From NCBI GenBank assembly GCA_025736915.1, contig CP107049.1, positions 806,001 through 870,000 of the forward strand: a DNA stretch of 64,000 nucleotides, read 5' to 3'. Shown here in pieces: positions 1 to 8,557 of this stretch. Made by a program: the position numbers and the translations under genes. Below the pieces are notes generated by a model. That model saw nothing but the letters and a program-made list of their open reading frames with translations, had not been told where the DNA came from and ran no database searches. Source of the DNA: Acinetobacter nosocomialis (lineage in GTDB: Bacteria > Pseudomonadota > Gammaproteobacteria > Pseudomonadales > Moraxellaceae). Positions within the stretch are counted from its first letter, which is position 1; each line of letters starts with the position of its first letter.

Positions 1-150
1 ACCGAGTTGATCACGTACATCTACAATTGCAACACGCTTACCCGCTTTTGCAAGCTTCATTGCCGCGCCTTCACCTGCAGGTCCAGAACCGAGAACTACC
101 GCATCGTACTTAACGAAATTCCCACTAACGACCTCTTTTTTACGTGGCAT
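1..150 (-). CDS. sthA: Soluble pyridine nucleotide transhydrogenase, N-terminal 50 residues (partial)
   Basis: The reverse strand reads from an ATG at 150 for 50 codons to the window edge without a stop. The product starts [10 protein letters not shown] and then has a beta strand followed by [10 protein letters not shown], the Rossmann FAD-binding GxGxxG motif of the class-I flavoprotein disulfide-reductase family. The Glu after the motif and the run leading to IVDVRDQLG fit SthA, the soluble FAD enzyme that transfers reducing equivalents between NADPH and NAD. A strong Shine-Dalgarno (AGGAAGGAG) sits just upstream of the ATG. Only the first tenth of the protein is visible, so other flavoproteins of the same fold cannot be fully excluded. 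Confidence 0.7.
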   Translation of the reverse strand, partial: MPRKKEVVSGNFVKYDAVVLGSGPAGEGAAMKLAKAGKRVAIVDVRDQLG

Positions 151-300
151 TGAAAGCTCCTTCCTCTCTTGAATGACCATATTTTATAATAGATTATGAC
201 TAATATGCGGTGAATTTATGTATTTCTCAACCCTATATTTCTGAATAACCACATTTATTATATGAATAGTTATTTTCCGCTATTAACCAAAGAACTCCGC

Positions 301-306
301 TATAAT
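301..306 (+). promoter_or_regulatory. -10 box of the lipA promoter (candidate)
   Basis: A perfect TATAAT lies 41 bases before the lipA ATG in the divergent sthA-lipA gap. No good -35 box is visible at 16-18 bases upstream, so this is a partial promoter call. Confidence 0.45.
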
Positions 307-346
307 ACAATGTCAATGTCTCTATAAACGAGTGGAAAAGTTAAAT

Positions 347-1360
347 ATGTCAGAACACCGTAAACCTGAACAGGGTGTAAAACTTCGTGGCGCAGAAAAA
401 GTCGCAAGAATTCCTGTAAAAGTTGTACCTACGGTTGAAGTGCCGCGTAAACCTGACTGGATTCGTGTCAAGATGACGGCACCAGAAGAAGTTCAGCGTA
501 TTAAAACCACTTTACGTGCTCAAAAACTCCATACCGTTTGTGAAGAAGCAGCTTGCCCTAACCTACCAGAATGTTTTGGTGGTGGTACAGCAACATTTAT
601 GATTATGGGTGATATTTGTACACGTCGTTGCCCGTTCTGTGATGTAGCACATGGTCGTCCAAATGCGTTAGACCCTGATGAACCTCGTCACATGGCAGAG
701 ACCATTGCCAATCTTAAACTCAAATACGCAGTAATTACTTCGGTTGACCGTGACGACCTGCTTGACGGCGGTGCACAACATTTTGTGGATTGTATTAAAG
801 AAGCTCGTGCGCTTAGTCCAAATACATTACTCGAAATTTTAGTGCCAGACTTCCGTGGACGTATGGATATTGCTTTACGCATTATGACTGAATGTCCCCC
901 AGATGTTTTCAACCACAATATTGAGACTGTACCTCGTCTATATAAAGCGATGCGTCCAGGTTCAGACTATCAGCACTCTTTAAACTTATTGAAAATGTTT
1001 AAAGAATACTGCCCTGACATCCCAACCAAATGTGGTTTGATGGTAGGTATTGGTGAAACTGAAGAAGAAGTGATTGCATTACTTGATGACTTACGTGCTC
1101 ACGATGTTGACTATGTGACTATTGGTCAATACTTACAACCTTCTAAACAACACGCGCCAATTGACCGCTTTGTAACACCAGAAGAGTTTGAACGTTATGC
1201 AGAGCATGGCCGTAAACTTGGCTTTAGAAATATCTGGTCTGCGCCAATGGTTCGTTCAAGTTACTTTGCTGATCGTCAATATCACGGTGAGCCAGTTCCA
1301 GAAGTTCGTCGTAAAGTAGATCCTGCTAAAAAAATCGCGGTTCAGGTCGTCGAAGCTTAA
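347..1360 (+). CDS. lipA: Lipoyl synthase (radical SAM)
   Basis: LipA inserts two sulfurs into protein-bound octanoyl groups to make lipoate for the 2-oxoacid dehydrogenases and the glycine cleavage system. Numbered from the ATG at 347 (337 residues), the auxiliary [4Fe-4S] cluster cysteines are C65, C70 and C76 and the radical-SAM CxxxCxxC is C91, C95, C98. The open frame extends five codons further to a GTG at 332, but the GTGGAAAAG there is better read as the ribosome-binding region for ATG 347. The gene is divergent from sthA, stands alone and is followed by an intrinsic terminator. Length and motifs are those of a normal intact LipA. Confidence 0.95.
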   Translation: MSEHRKPEQGVKLRGAEKVARIPVKVVPTVEVPRKPDWIRVKMTAPEEVQRIKTTLRAQKLHTVCEEAACPNLPECFGGGTATFMIMGDICTRRCPFCDVAHGRPNALDPDEPRHMAETIANLKLKYAVITSVDRDDLLDGGAQHFVDCIKEARALSPNTLLEILVPDFRGRMDIALRIMTECPPDVFNHNIETVPRLYKAMRPGSDYQHSLNLLKMFKEYCPDIPTKCGLMVGIGETEEEVIALLDDLRAHDVDYVTIGQYLQPSKQHAPIDRFVTPEEFERYAEHGRKLGFRNIWSAPMVRSSYFADRQYHGEPVPEVRRKVDPAKKIAVQVVEA

Positions 1361-1378
1361 TAAATTGAATGTCTCTAA

Positions 1379-1406
1379 AAGCCCTCTAAACTAGAGGGCT
1401 TTTTAT
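1379..1406 (+). terminator. Intrinsic terminator after lipA
   Basis: A GCCCTCT/AGAGGGC stem with a five-base loop is followed by a T tract, 20 bases after the lipA stop. Confidence 0.85.
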
Positions 1407-1641
1407 TTGTATAAGAAAATCAATAACATTTCTTGACAAATCGATAAAACAAGCCATTACACATTCATTTAAAAATATCTTATATCTAAAAGCACGATAT
1501 ATCCCTGCTCAAGCATATACATCAATTGCGACATAAAAAATTAAATTTAAACAGCATTAAAAAATTAGCTAGTTAAGCCTTAAATCTCTCCTCGCTTTTT
1601 TGTAACTTCCAACTTGAGGGCTTATCTAGCAAGGAGCAAGT

Positions 1642-4107
1642 ATGATTTTCCTACTCTTTGTTTTAAGTATTGTGATTCAGCTCGCTGCAATATGGGCAAT
1701 TTTCTTTTTTAACCTAAACAGAGTCATTGGTAGCATTCTTATGATTGCGGTAGCTATACTTACCGCAATCATTTTAATGCCATGGTCACTGCTTTTAGGG
1801 ATTCCTCTTATTGCTCTTAGCATTATTATTTTGTTTAAGCCTTTACGGTTTAGCTTAATTACAAAACCTGCTTATAAAACTCTGGCAAATTCAATGCCAA
1901 GCATCAGTACAACCGAACAAGAAGCATTGGAAGCAGGAACAAGCTGGTGGGAAAAAGAATTATTTATGGGTGCACCAGATTGGTCGCAATTTGAAAAGTA
2001 TCCTTATCCTACACTTTCATCAGAAGAACAAAGTTTTATCGATAATGAAGTTGAAGTGCTATGCAGCATGCTTAATGAATGGGAAATTCACCATCAATTA
2101 AAAGACCTTCCTCCTGAAGTTTGGCAGTTCATTAAAGATAAAGGTTTCTTAGGCCTGATTATCCCCAAGTCCTTTGGCGGTAAAGAATTTAGCTCATTTG
2201 CTCAAAGCCGTATTATGAGCAAAATTGCGTCACGCTCATTAACTGCAGCAGTAAGTTGTATGGTTCCGAACTCTTTAGGACCTGGTGAACTACTCATGCA
2301 CTACGGTACTGATGCGCAAAAGCAACAATACTTACCGGGTCTTGCCAAAGGTGAAGAAATTCCATGTTTTGGTTTAACCAGTCCTGAAGCTGGTTCAGAT
2401 GCGGGTGCCATTCCAGATTCCGGTGTGGTGTGTTACGGCGAATATGAAGGCGCTCAAGTCCTTGGCCTACGCATGAATTTCTCTAAACGCTGGATTACGC
2501 TTGCTCCAATTGCCACAGTAGTTGGCCTAGCATTTAAGCTTTATGACCCTGAAGGTCTACTCGGCGATAAAAATAAAACCGAATACGGTATTACCTGTGC
2601 CCTCATTCCTGCAAGCCATGCAGGTGTAAAAATTGGAGCACGCCATTATCCCGGCTCTCCATTTATGAATGGAACAGTAGAGGGTGAAGATGTTTTCATT
2701 CCTATCGACTGGATTATTGGTGGTCAAGAAAATGCCGGAAAAGGCTGGCGCATGCTGATGGAATGCTTAGGTGTTGGGCGTGGTATTTCACTTCCAGCAT
2801 TAGCTACAGCCGCAGGTGAAATGAGTTATCTCACTGTGGGTGCTTTTGCGAGAATTCGTCAACAGTTCAATATTTCTGTCGGCAAATTTGAAGGTGTACA
2901 AGAAGCAAGTAGTGAAATTGCCAGTGATGCCTATATGCTTGAAGCATTCCGTTATTTAGTGACTTGTGGTTTAAATCAAGGCGGAACCCCTGCCGTGATG
3001 ACCGCCATGGCAAAATACTATGCAACTGAAACTATGCGTAAAGTCATTAATCACGGCATGGATATTGCTGGTGGACGTGGTATTCAGCTTGGGCCTCGTA
3101 ACTTCCTTGCCCTTACCTATCAAGCCATCCCGATTGCAATTACTGTCGAAGGTGCAAACATTTTAACCCGTTCACTCATGATTTTTGGTCAGGGTTCAAT
3201 GCGCTGTCACCCTTATCTTTTTGAAGAGCTGCAATTACTTCAGTCTGACGATAAAGCCAATGCAGTTCAAAAATTCGATGATCTGTTATTTAAACACTTA
3301 GCGTATACCTTTAATCGTGGCGCAAAATCATTTACTTATGGCTGGACAGGTGGCTCAAGCGATGCACCTCAGTCAGTAGATCAGTTCACTGCAAGTTACT
3401 ATAAAACGGTTAACCGTTTTAGTGCTAACTTCGCCCTTGTTTCTGATATGTCGCTTGGCTTACTTGCAGGAGATTTAAAACGCAAAGAAATGCTATCGGG
3501 ACGTTTAGCTGATATACATGCAAACTTATTTATTTCTACTGCGATTTTAAAATTTTATGAGGCTGGGCAAAAAACTGAAGCTGAACAATTGCACGCAAAA
3601 CTAGCACTACAAAAAGCGTTCTTAAATATTCAGGAAGCATTTTGGGGGCTATTTGACAACTTCCCAGCCAAGCTTCCAGCAGCATTTGTAAAATGGGTAT
3701 GTTTCCCGCTAGGTCGTGTGATTGCAAAACCAGATGATGAATTAAAACAACAAGTCGCTGAACTTATGATGGAAGAACATCCGTTTAGAGAGCAGCTTAA
3801 ACGCCATGTGTACTATTCAACTGAACCTAATGATGTCACTGGCCGTCTAGAGCACACGTTCCAGATTTTAAGAACTATTGAACCACTTTGGGATAAGTTT
3901 AAGAAAGCTGAATCCAAAGGCAAGTTTACAGGTCTTACATTTGAAGAGAACATTGCACAAGCGATAAAAGAAGGCTTTATTTCTGAAAGCGAAGCTCAAC
4001 AATTATTGCAGTACAACGCAATTCGATTTGACAGCATGCTTACCGATGTTTTTGATGAAAAACTCGATAAGGATCTACCTTTGTCAAACCCTCATCAAAT
4101 AGTGTGA
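1642..4107 (+). CDS. fadE: Acyl-CoA dehydrogenase, FadE type
   Basis: An 821-residue protein close in length to E. coli FadE. It would catalyse the FAD-dependent first oxidation of acyl-CoA in beta-oxidation. The first 65 residues are hydrophobic and form about two membrane segments, as in FadE. The acyl-CoA dehydrogenase core follows from about residue 110 to 520, with the flavin-site stretch CFGLTSPEAGSDAG and the later DIAGGRGIQLGPRN segment. The rest matches the FadE-specific C-terminal domain (DUF1974). The start is set by AAGGAG five bases upstream. The 235 bases upstream hold no gene. A single paralogue is seen here and substrate chain length cannot be read from the sequence. Confidence 0.92.
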   Translation: MIFLLFVLSIVIQLAAIWAIFFFNLNRVIGSILMIAVAILTAIILMPWSLLLGIPLIALSIIILFKPLRFSLITKPAYKTLANSMPSISTTEQEALEAGTSWWEKELFMGAPDWSQFEKYPYPTLSSEEQSFIDNEVEVLCSMLNEWEIHHQLKDLPPEVWQFIKDKGFLGLIIPKSFGGKEFSSFAQSRIMSKIASRSLTAAVSCMVPNSLGPGELLMHYGTDAQKQQYLPGLAKGEEIPCFGLTSPEAGSDAGAIPDSGVVCYGEYEGAQVLGLRMNFSKRWITLAPIATVVGLAFKLYDPEGLLGDKNKTEYGITCALIPASHAGVKIGARHYPGSPFMNGTVEGEDVFIPIDWIIGGQENAGKGWRMLMECLGVGRGISLPALATAAGEMSYLTVGAFARIRQQFNISVGKFEGVQEASSEIASDAYMLEAFRYLVTCGLNQGGTPAVMTAMAKYYATETMRKVINHGMDIAGGRGIQLGPRNFLALTYQAIPIAITVEGANILTRSLMIFGQGSMRCHPYLFEELQLLQSDDKANAVQKFDDLLFKHLAYTFNRGAKSFTYGWTGGSSDAPQSVDQFTASYYKTVNRFSANFALVSDMSLGLLAGDLKRKEMLSGRLADIHANLFISTAILKFYEAGQKTEAEQLHAKLALQKAFLNIQEAFWGLFDNFPAKLPAAFVKWVCFPLGRVIAKPDDELKQQVAELMMEEHPFREQLKRHVYYSTEPNDVTGRLEHTFQILRTIEPLWDKFKKAESKGKFTGLTFEENIAQAIKEGFISESEAQQLLQYNAIRFDSMLTDVFDEKLDKDLPLSNPHQIV

Positions 4108-4171
4108 CTGGTGCCTCCACCAATTCACTATTGCAATCATTTTTGATTCGCATTAATTAATAAATAGCCAT

Positions 4172-4200
4172 AAAAGCGTCACTCGACGCTTTTATTTTTA
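4172..4200 (+). terminator. Intrinsic terminator after fadE
   Basis: An AAAGCGTC/GACGCTTT stem with a four-base loop and T-rich tail ends about ten bases before the next start codon, so fadE and the next gene are probably separate units. Confidence 0.75.
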
Positions 4201-4210
4201 GGAGAAATTA

Positions 4211-4594
4211 ATGTCTAAGCAAGATTACGAAAATGGATTAAAAGTACGCACAGAAGTGATGGGAGAAGCTTTTGTAAAACGTGCCCAAGAAAATACCGTA
4301 CCCTTTACTCAGCCTTTACAAGACTGGATTAACGAACATGCATGGGGATCGACTTGGCAACGTGAAGGTGTACTTCCACGTAAATATCGCTCATTAATTA
4401 CTTTGGCTATGCTAACCGCACTTAAATCGCCAACTGAACTTAAAGGCCATATTCGTGGTGCACTCAACAATGGTTGTACAGTCGAAGAGATTCAAGAAAC
4501 TTTATTACACAGTCTGCCATATTGCGGCGCTCCCGCTACTCAAGAAGCTTTTCGTGTTGCTTTAGAAGTGATTCAAGAATATCAACAACAATAA
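4211..4594 (+). CDS. Carboxymuconolactone decarboxylase-family protein (PcaC-like)
   Basis: A 127-residue protein of the AhpD/PcaC fold. Its length and the stretches NEHAWGSTW, PRKYRSLITLAML, HIRGALNNGCT and HSLPYCGAPA follow PcaC (gamma-carboxymuconolactone decarboxylase) along its whole length. There are no neighbouring protocatechuate genes, and Acinetobacter species normally keep pcaC within the pca cluster, so this is probably a paralogue of unknown substrate. The single Cys in PYCGAP is not a CxxC pair, so an AhpD-type peroxidase role is unlikely. The start is supported by AGGAG seven bases upstream. It follows a terminator by ten bases and so needs its own promoter or read-through. Confidence 0.8.
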   Translation: MSKQDYENGLKVRTEVMGEAFVKRAQENTVPFTQPLQDWINEHAWGSTWQREGVLPRKYRSLITLAMLTALKSPTELKGHIRGALNNGCTVEEIQETLLHSLPYCGAPATQEAFRVALEVIQEYQQQ

Positions 4595-4603
4595 CTTCAA
4601 TCT

Positions 4604-4627
4604 GAGCCAGAACTCTACTGGCTCACT
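4604..4627. terminator. Weak hairpin terminator between convergent genes
   Basis: A perfect 7-bp stem GAGCCAG/CTGGCTC lies between the stop codons of two converging genes. The T tract is poor (ACTTT), so activity is uncertain. Confidence 0.45.
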
Positions 4628-4632
4628 TTGAC

Positions 4633-5169
4633 CTAATTTAATGTAGTCGAATAAATATTTAAATTACGATCACCAATTACAATAGCCTGTCGACAAACTC
4701 CTTCTGCTTTACGCTGGTTCTCAAAAACTGCAGCTGACATTGGTTCGAAACTATCAAAAAAGCAAATTTCATTTGAATCTATAGAATAAACAAGAGACTG
4801 ATTACCGACCCCATCTAAAGTGTCGTAGTACACAATTACCATTTGCCCATTTTGAATTGCGACTTGAATGTCTTGATAGCTCAGTGCTGGCCCCGTTGGT
4901 ATTTTTAATACCTTTGCTTCTTTATAACTCATGCGTTCACTTGGGCTAATGTTAGGATCATTATCTGAGTGAAATGAAACATCAAAGCCAAACTTTTTTA
5001 AAGCAACAGCTAAAGCAATGGTATAGGTACCATCTTGCTCATATCGGCAAACTTTAATTAACTCAGCAACATCAATTTGTATCCCATAATGCTTTAGCAC
5101 CATCCAAACTGCAAAAACACCACTGTTTGCCTCGAGGTTTGCCAAAGATCCGGGAATATTTAAGGCCAT
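4633..5169 (-). CDS. C39-peptidase-like protein lacking the catalytic Cys
   Basis: A 178-residue cytosolic-looking protein without a signal peptide. Its N-terminal part LEANSGVFAVWMVLKHYGI has the spacing of the papain-like C39 peptidase motif, in which a Q/D-x-x-C-G segment is followed by a hydrophobic helix and an aromatic-Gly. The position of the nucleophile is Ser (NSG) instead of Cys. The later block with IVYYDTLDGVGNQSLVYSID and CFFDSF is where C39 proteins carry the His and Asp, but here the His is missing as well (NQSLVY). This looks like a pseudo-enzyme, perhaps a binding module as in HlyB. It is convergent with the PcaC-like gene. The family assignment is inferred from pattern only. 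Confidence 0.55.
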   Translation of the reverse strand: MALNIPGSLANLEANSGVFAVWMVLKHYGIQIDVAELIKVCRYEQDGTYTIALAVALKKFGFDVSFHSDNDPNISPSERMSYKEAKVLKIPTGPALSYQDIQVAIQNGQMVIVYYDTLDGVGNQSLVYSIDSNEICFFDSFEPMSAAVFENQRKAEGVCRQAIVIGDRNLNIYSTTLN

Positions 5170-5216
5170 AATTTAAATCTAAAGTCATAATTAAGCAGAT
5201 AATAAACAAAACTGGA

Positions 5217-5245
5217 TTGGCACTAAAAGCTTTTCCAAGTACAAT
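5217..5245 (+). promoter_or_regulatory. Sigma-70 promoter for the SAH riboswitch and ahcY
   Basis: TTGGCA and TACAAT are separated by exactly 17 bases. The predicted transcription start (about 5252) falls directly before the first riboswitch stem. Confidence 0.75.
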
Positions 5246-5254
5246 GTTTCGCTA

Positions 5255-5348
5255 GTCGAGGGATGCTGCGACAAATGATCGGCACTAAAGATCATTTTGC
5301 CAGGCTCGACGATCGGTTAAACACTCGTTTTAACCAACAACGGCATCC
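5255..5348 (+). ncRNA. S-adenosylhomocysteine (SAH) riboswitch
   Basis: The leader of ahcY has the layout of the SAH riboswitch class. The outer stem is GTCGAG (5255-5260) with CTCGAC (5305-5310). The conserved GAGGGATGCTGCGA lies on the 5' side and GCCAGGCTCG on the 3' side. An inner ATGATC/GATCAT hairpin is present. The far 3' segment CGGCATCC (5341-5348) can pair with GGATGCTG (5261-5268) to form the H-type pseudoknot, eight pairs with one G-U. This class binds SAH and turns on the hydrolase gene. It sits immediately after a good promoter and 43 bases before the ahcY start, with the ribosome-binding site GGAG at 5381. Confidence 0.93.
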
Positions 5349-5390
5349 GCGAACAGAATGATCAATACTATTTTTTCCTAGGAGATCCTG

Positions 5391-6773
5391 ATGAACGCGG
5401 TTAATGCTTCATTTACAGATTACAAAGTTGCTGACATCTCACTTGCTGACTACGGTCGTAAAGAAATCAAACTTGCTGAAGCAGAAATGCCGGCTTTGAT
5501 TGGCTTACGTAAACGCTATGCAGCATCTAAACCACTTGCTGGCGCAAAAATTCTTGGTTGTATTCACATGACCATTCAAACAGCGGTCCTAATTGAAACG
5601 CTTGTTGAATTAGGTGCTGAAGTTCGCTGGACATCATGTAACATTTTCTCAACTCAAGACCACGCTGCTGCTGCAATTGCTGCTCGCGGTATTCCAGTTT
5701 TTGCTTGGAAAGGTGAAACTGAAGAAGAATATGTATGGTGCCTAGAGCAACAAATCAATGTAAATGGTCAACCTTGGGATGCCAACATGATTTTGGACGA
5801 TGGCGGTGACTTAACTGCTCTTGTTCACGACAAATACCCTGCTCTTTTAGAACGTATTCACGGTATTACCGAAGAAACAACAACAGGTGTTCAACGTCTT
5901 ATCGAAATGTGGAAAGACGGTTCTTTGAAAGTACCTGCAATTAACGTAAATGACTCAGTTACTAAGTCTAAAAACGACAACAAATATGGCTGCCGTCACT
6001 CATTAAATGACGCAATCAAACGCGCAACAGATATGTTGTTATCTGGCCGCCGTGCGCTTGTGATCGGTTACGGTGACGTAGGTAAAGGTTCTGCTCAATC
6101 TTTACGTCAAGAAGGCATGATTGTTCGTGTAACAGAAGTTGACCCAATTTGTGCAATGCAAGCATGTATGGACGGCTATGAAGTTGTATCTCCATACAAA
6201 AATGGCGTACAAACAGGCAAAAAAGAAGATATTAACCATGACCTTCTTGGCAACACTGACCTTGTTGTAACAACAACCGGTAACTACCACGTGTGTGATG
6301 CAGCAATGTTAGACAGCTTAAAAGCTGGTGCAGTTGTATGTAACATCGGTCACTTCGATACAGAAATCGACACAGCTTATTTACGTGGTTACAAGTGGGT
6401 TGAAGTTAAGCCACAAGTTCACCAAGTTTACCGTTCAGAAGACGAAAACAACTACCTTATCCTTCTTTCTGAAGGTCGCCTTGTAAACCTAGGTAATGCA
6501 ACTGGTCACCCATCACGTGTAATGGATGGTTCTTTTGCTAACCAAGTTTTAGGCCAAATTCACTTATTCCAAGAGAAATTTGCTGACCTTCCTGCAAGTG
6601 AAAAAGCTGCAAAAATTCGTGTAGAAGTTCTTCCTAAGAAACTTGACGAAGAAGTTGCTGCGGCAATGGTTGCAGGTTTCGGTGGTGTACTTACTCAGTT
6701 AACTCAAGAGCAAGCCGATTACTTAGGTGTTGCTGTTGAGGGACCATTCAAGTCTGACGCTTACAAATACTAA
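5391..6773 (+). CDS. ahcY: Adenosylhomocysteinase (SAH hydrolase)
   Basis: This 460-residue cytosolic NAD-dependent enzyme splits S-adenosylhomocysteine into adenosine and homocysteine, removing the product inhibitor of methyltransferases. The NAD-binding GYGDVGKG lies near residues 225-232, and the catalytic regions [13 protein letters not shown] and [11 protein letters not shown] are present. The C-terminal lysine-tyrosine ending SDAYKY is typical. It starts at the ATG six bases after GGAG. An SAH riboswitch upstream indicates induction by its own substrate. metF follows after a terminator, so the two make a functional homocysteine-methionine neighbourhood but possibly separate transcripts. 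Confidence 0.98.
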   Translation: MNAVNASFTDYKVADISLADYGRKEIKLAEAEMPALIGLRKRYAASKPLAGAKILGCIHMTIQTAVLIETLVELGAEVRWTSCNIFSTQDHAAAAIAARGIPVFAWKGETEEEYVWCLEQQINVNGQPWDANMILDDGGDLTALVHDKYPALLERIHGITEETTTGVQRLIEMWKDGSLKVPAINVNDSVTKSKNDNKYGCRHSLNDAIKRATDMLLSGRRALVIGYGDVGKGSAQSLRQEGMIVRVTEVDPICAMQACMDGYEVVSPYKNGVQTGKKEDINHDLLGNTDLVVTTTGNYHVCDAAMLDSLKAGAVVCNIGHFDTEIDTAYLRGYKWVEVKPQVHQVYRSEDENNYLILLSEGRLVNLGNATGHPSRVMDGSFANQVLGQIHLFQEKFADLPASEKAAKIRVEVLPKKLDEEVAAAMVAGFGGVLTQLTQEQADYLGVAVEGPFKSDAYKY

Positions 6774-6780
6774 GAATTTA

Positions 6781-6813
6781 AGGGCAGACGGTGAACCGAC
6801 TGCCCTTTTTTCT
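6781..6813 (+). terminator. Intrinsic terminator after ahcY
   Basis: A GGGCAG/CTGCCC stem with an inner CGGT/ACCG helix is followed by TTTTTTT. It ends 33 bases before the metF start. Confidence 0.85.
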
Positions 6814-6845
6814 AAATAATGTTTCGCTGTTTACAAGGATTTGAC

Positions 6846-7682
6846 ATGACTAAACGTACACCTATTTCTTTTGAGTTTTTCCCGCCAAAAACTGATGCTG
6901 GTGCTGAAAAACTTCGTATTGTTCACCAAGAATTACAGCTATTAAACCCTGAGTTTTTCTCAATTACTTATGGTGCTGGTGGTTCTACTCGTGAGCGTAC
7001 GCTTGCTGCCATTGATGATTTCAACGGTAAAGGCACGCCTGTTGCTCCTCACCTCTCTTGTATTGGCGATGATAAGACACGTATTGCTGAACTACTCGAT
7101 TTGTACAAGGCACAAGGCATTGACCGTATAGTCGCTTTGCGTGGTGACTTACCATCTGGTCAGGTTGGACTTGGCGAGCTTCCTTATGCTCAAGATTTAG
7201 TACGTTTTATTCGTGAGCACTCAGGTGATCATTTTCATATTGAAGTTGCAGCTTATCCAGAAATGCATCCTCAAGCTGAAAGCCTTGATTCAGATATCCA
7301 ACGTTTTATTGAAAAAGTACAAGCTGGTGCCAATGCAGGAATTACCCAATTCTTCTTTAATCCAGATTCATACTTTTATTTTATAGAGCGTTTGGAGAAA
7401 GCTGGAATTCATATTCCGGTCGCTCCTGGTATCATGCCAATTACCAATGCAAGCAACTTAATTCGCTTTGCAGATGGCACTGGTGCTGAAATTCCTCGCT
7501 GGATTCGTAAGCAATTACAGGCCTATGGCGATGACAGTGAAAGTATTAAAGCTTTTGGCCATGAAGTTGTTGTTAAGCTATGCGAACGCCTGATTGCAGG
7601 TGGTGCACCAAGCTTGCACTTCTACTCAATGAACCAAGTCGAACCAACTCGTCAACTTGTTGTTGATCTTGGTTTAAATTAA
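6846..7682 (+). CDS. metF: 5,10-methylenetetrahydrofolate reductase
   Basis: MetF is an FAD enzyme that makes 5-methyl-THF, the methyl donor for methionine synthesis from homocysteine. The product is 278 residues from the ATG at 6846, which has AAGGA at 6835. An upstream in-frame ATG at 6819 lies at the foot of the ahcY terminator and has no ribosome-binding site, so it was rejected. Family motifs seen are SFEFFPPKT at the N terminus, TYGAGGSTR, HLSCIGDD, ALRGD and the late PGIMPITN. It is next to ahcY, which supplies homocysteine. rsmE follows after 18 bases and is probably co-transcribed. Confidence 0.96.
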   Translation: MTKRTPISFEFFPPKTDAGAEKLRIVHQELQLLNPEFFSITYGAGGSTRERTLAAIDDFNGKGTPVAPHLSCIGDDKTRIAELLDLYKAQGIDRIVALRGDLPSGQVGLGELPYAQDLVRFIREHSGDHFHIEVAAYPEMHPQAESLDSDIQRFIEKVQAGANAGITQFFFNPDSYFYFIERLEKAGIHIPVAPGIMPITNASNLIRFADGTGAEIPRWIRKQLQAYGDDSESIKAFGHEVVVKLCERLIAGGAPSLHFYSMNQVEPTRQLVVDLGLN

Positions 7683-7700
7683 TTTTGTAAGGCGTACCCA

Positions 7701-8423
7701 ATGAATCGTTTTTTTATCGAAACTGAACTTACAGTTGGCTCAACAATTCAACTGACTGAATCGGTATTCCATCATTGGGTACGTGTTTTACGCGCACAAC
7801 TACAAGAACAAGCGACACTATTCAATGGGCAAGGTGGCGAATATCTCGCGACACTCACCGAAATTAATAAAAAAAATGCATTTGTCACCATTGAGAATTT
7901 TAATCCTGCAAACCGTAATGCTCCTTTTAAAGCTGTTCTCGGTCAGGTCATGAGTAAAGGTGACCGAATGGATTATGCCATTCAAAAAGCCACCGAACTT
8001 GGTGTAAGCAAAATTCAGCTTTTAACCAGTGAACGTTGTGAAATGCGTTTAAAATATGACCGAGATCAAAAAAAATTAGATCATTGGCAAGCCGTTGCAA
8101 TTGCAGCATGCGAGCAATGTGGGCTTAACTTAATCCCAGAAGTTTTAGCGCCAGTTTCTCTTCATGAATGGTTAAATTCTTCTGATCTTCCTGCATCTAA
8201 ATTTGTTTTAGCTCCGGAAAAAGAACAAAAAGATGTATTGGCAGGGATCCAACCCGAACTTGCTCTCTTAATTGGTCCAGAGGGTGGTTTAAGTGAAAAT
8301 GAAATTACGCAAGCCAATCAAGCAGGTTTTATGAACTGGTGCATTGGAGACCGTGTATTACGCACGGAAACTGCCCCAGTTGTTGCATTATCTATTTTAA
8401 ATTATCGGTTTTTATCCATATAA
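7701..8423 (+). CDS. rsmE: 16S rRNA (uracil1498-N3)-methyltransferase
   Basis: The product has 240 residues of the SPOUT (trefoil-knot) methyltransferase class that methylates U1498 in 16S rRNA. The N-terminal PUA-like part (HHWVRVLRAQ) is followed by KGDRMDYAIQKATELGV and the knot motifs LIGPEGGLSENE and RVLRTETAPVVALS, which bind SAM. A ribosome-binding site AAGG lies just upstream. It follows metF by 18 bases and is probably translated from the same message. No terminator is evident in the 134 bases after the stop. Confidence 0.95.
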   Translation: MNRFFIETELTVGSTIQLTESVFHHWVRVLRAQLQEQATLFNGQGGEYLATLTEINKKNAFVTIENFNPANRNAPFKAVLGQVMSKGDRMDYAIQKATELGVSKIQLLTSERCEMRLKYDRDQKKLDHWQAVAIAACEQCGLNLIPEVLAPVSLHEWLNSSDLPASKFVLAPEKEQKDVLAGIQPELALLIGPEGGLSENEITQANQAGFMNWCIGDRVLRTETAPVVALSILNYRFLSI

Positions 8424-8557
8424 ACTAATTGAACATTGATTAAATCAACAATTAAAGTTAACTTACTTTTACTGTATGAATATTAATTTAAATTTTTTTC
8501 CACTGATAAATCAGATTCTTTCTGTATAAATGTAAAAAAATAGGATAGAAAAATCTT

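Noticed and set aside
688..918. Reverse-strand open frame inside lipA
   Set aside because: It lies entirely within a well-supported gene and has no start signals or recognisable protein features. The many similar frames inside fadE, maeB, glnA, xdhB and others were left out for the same reason.
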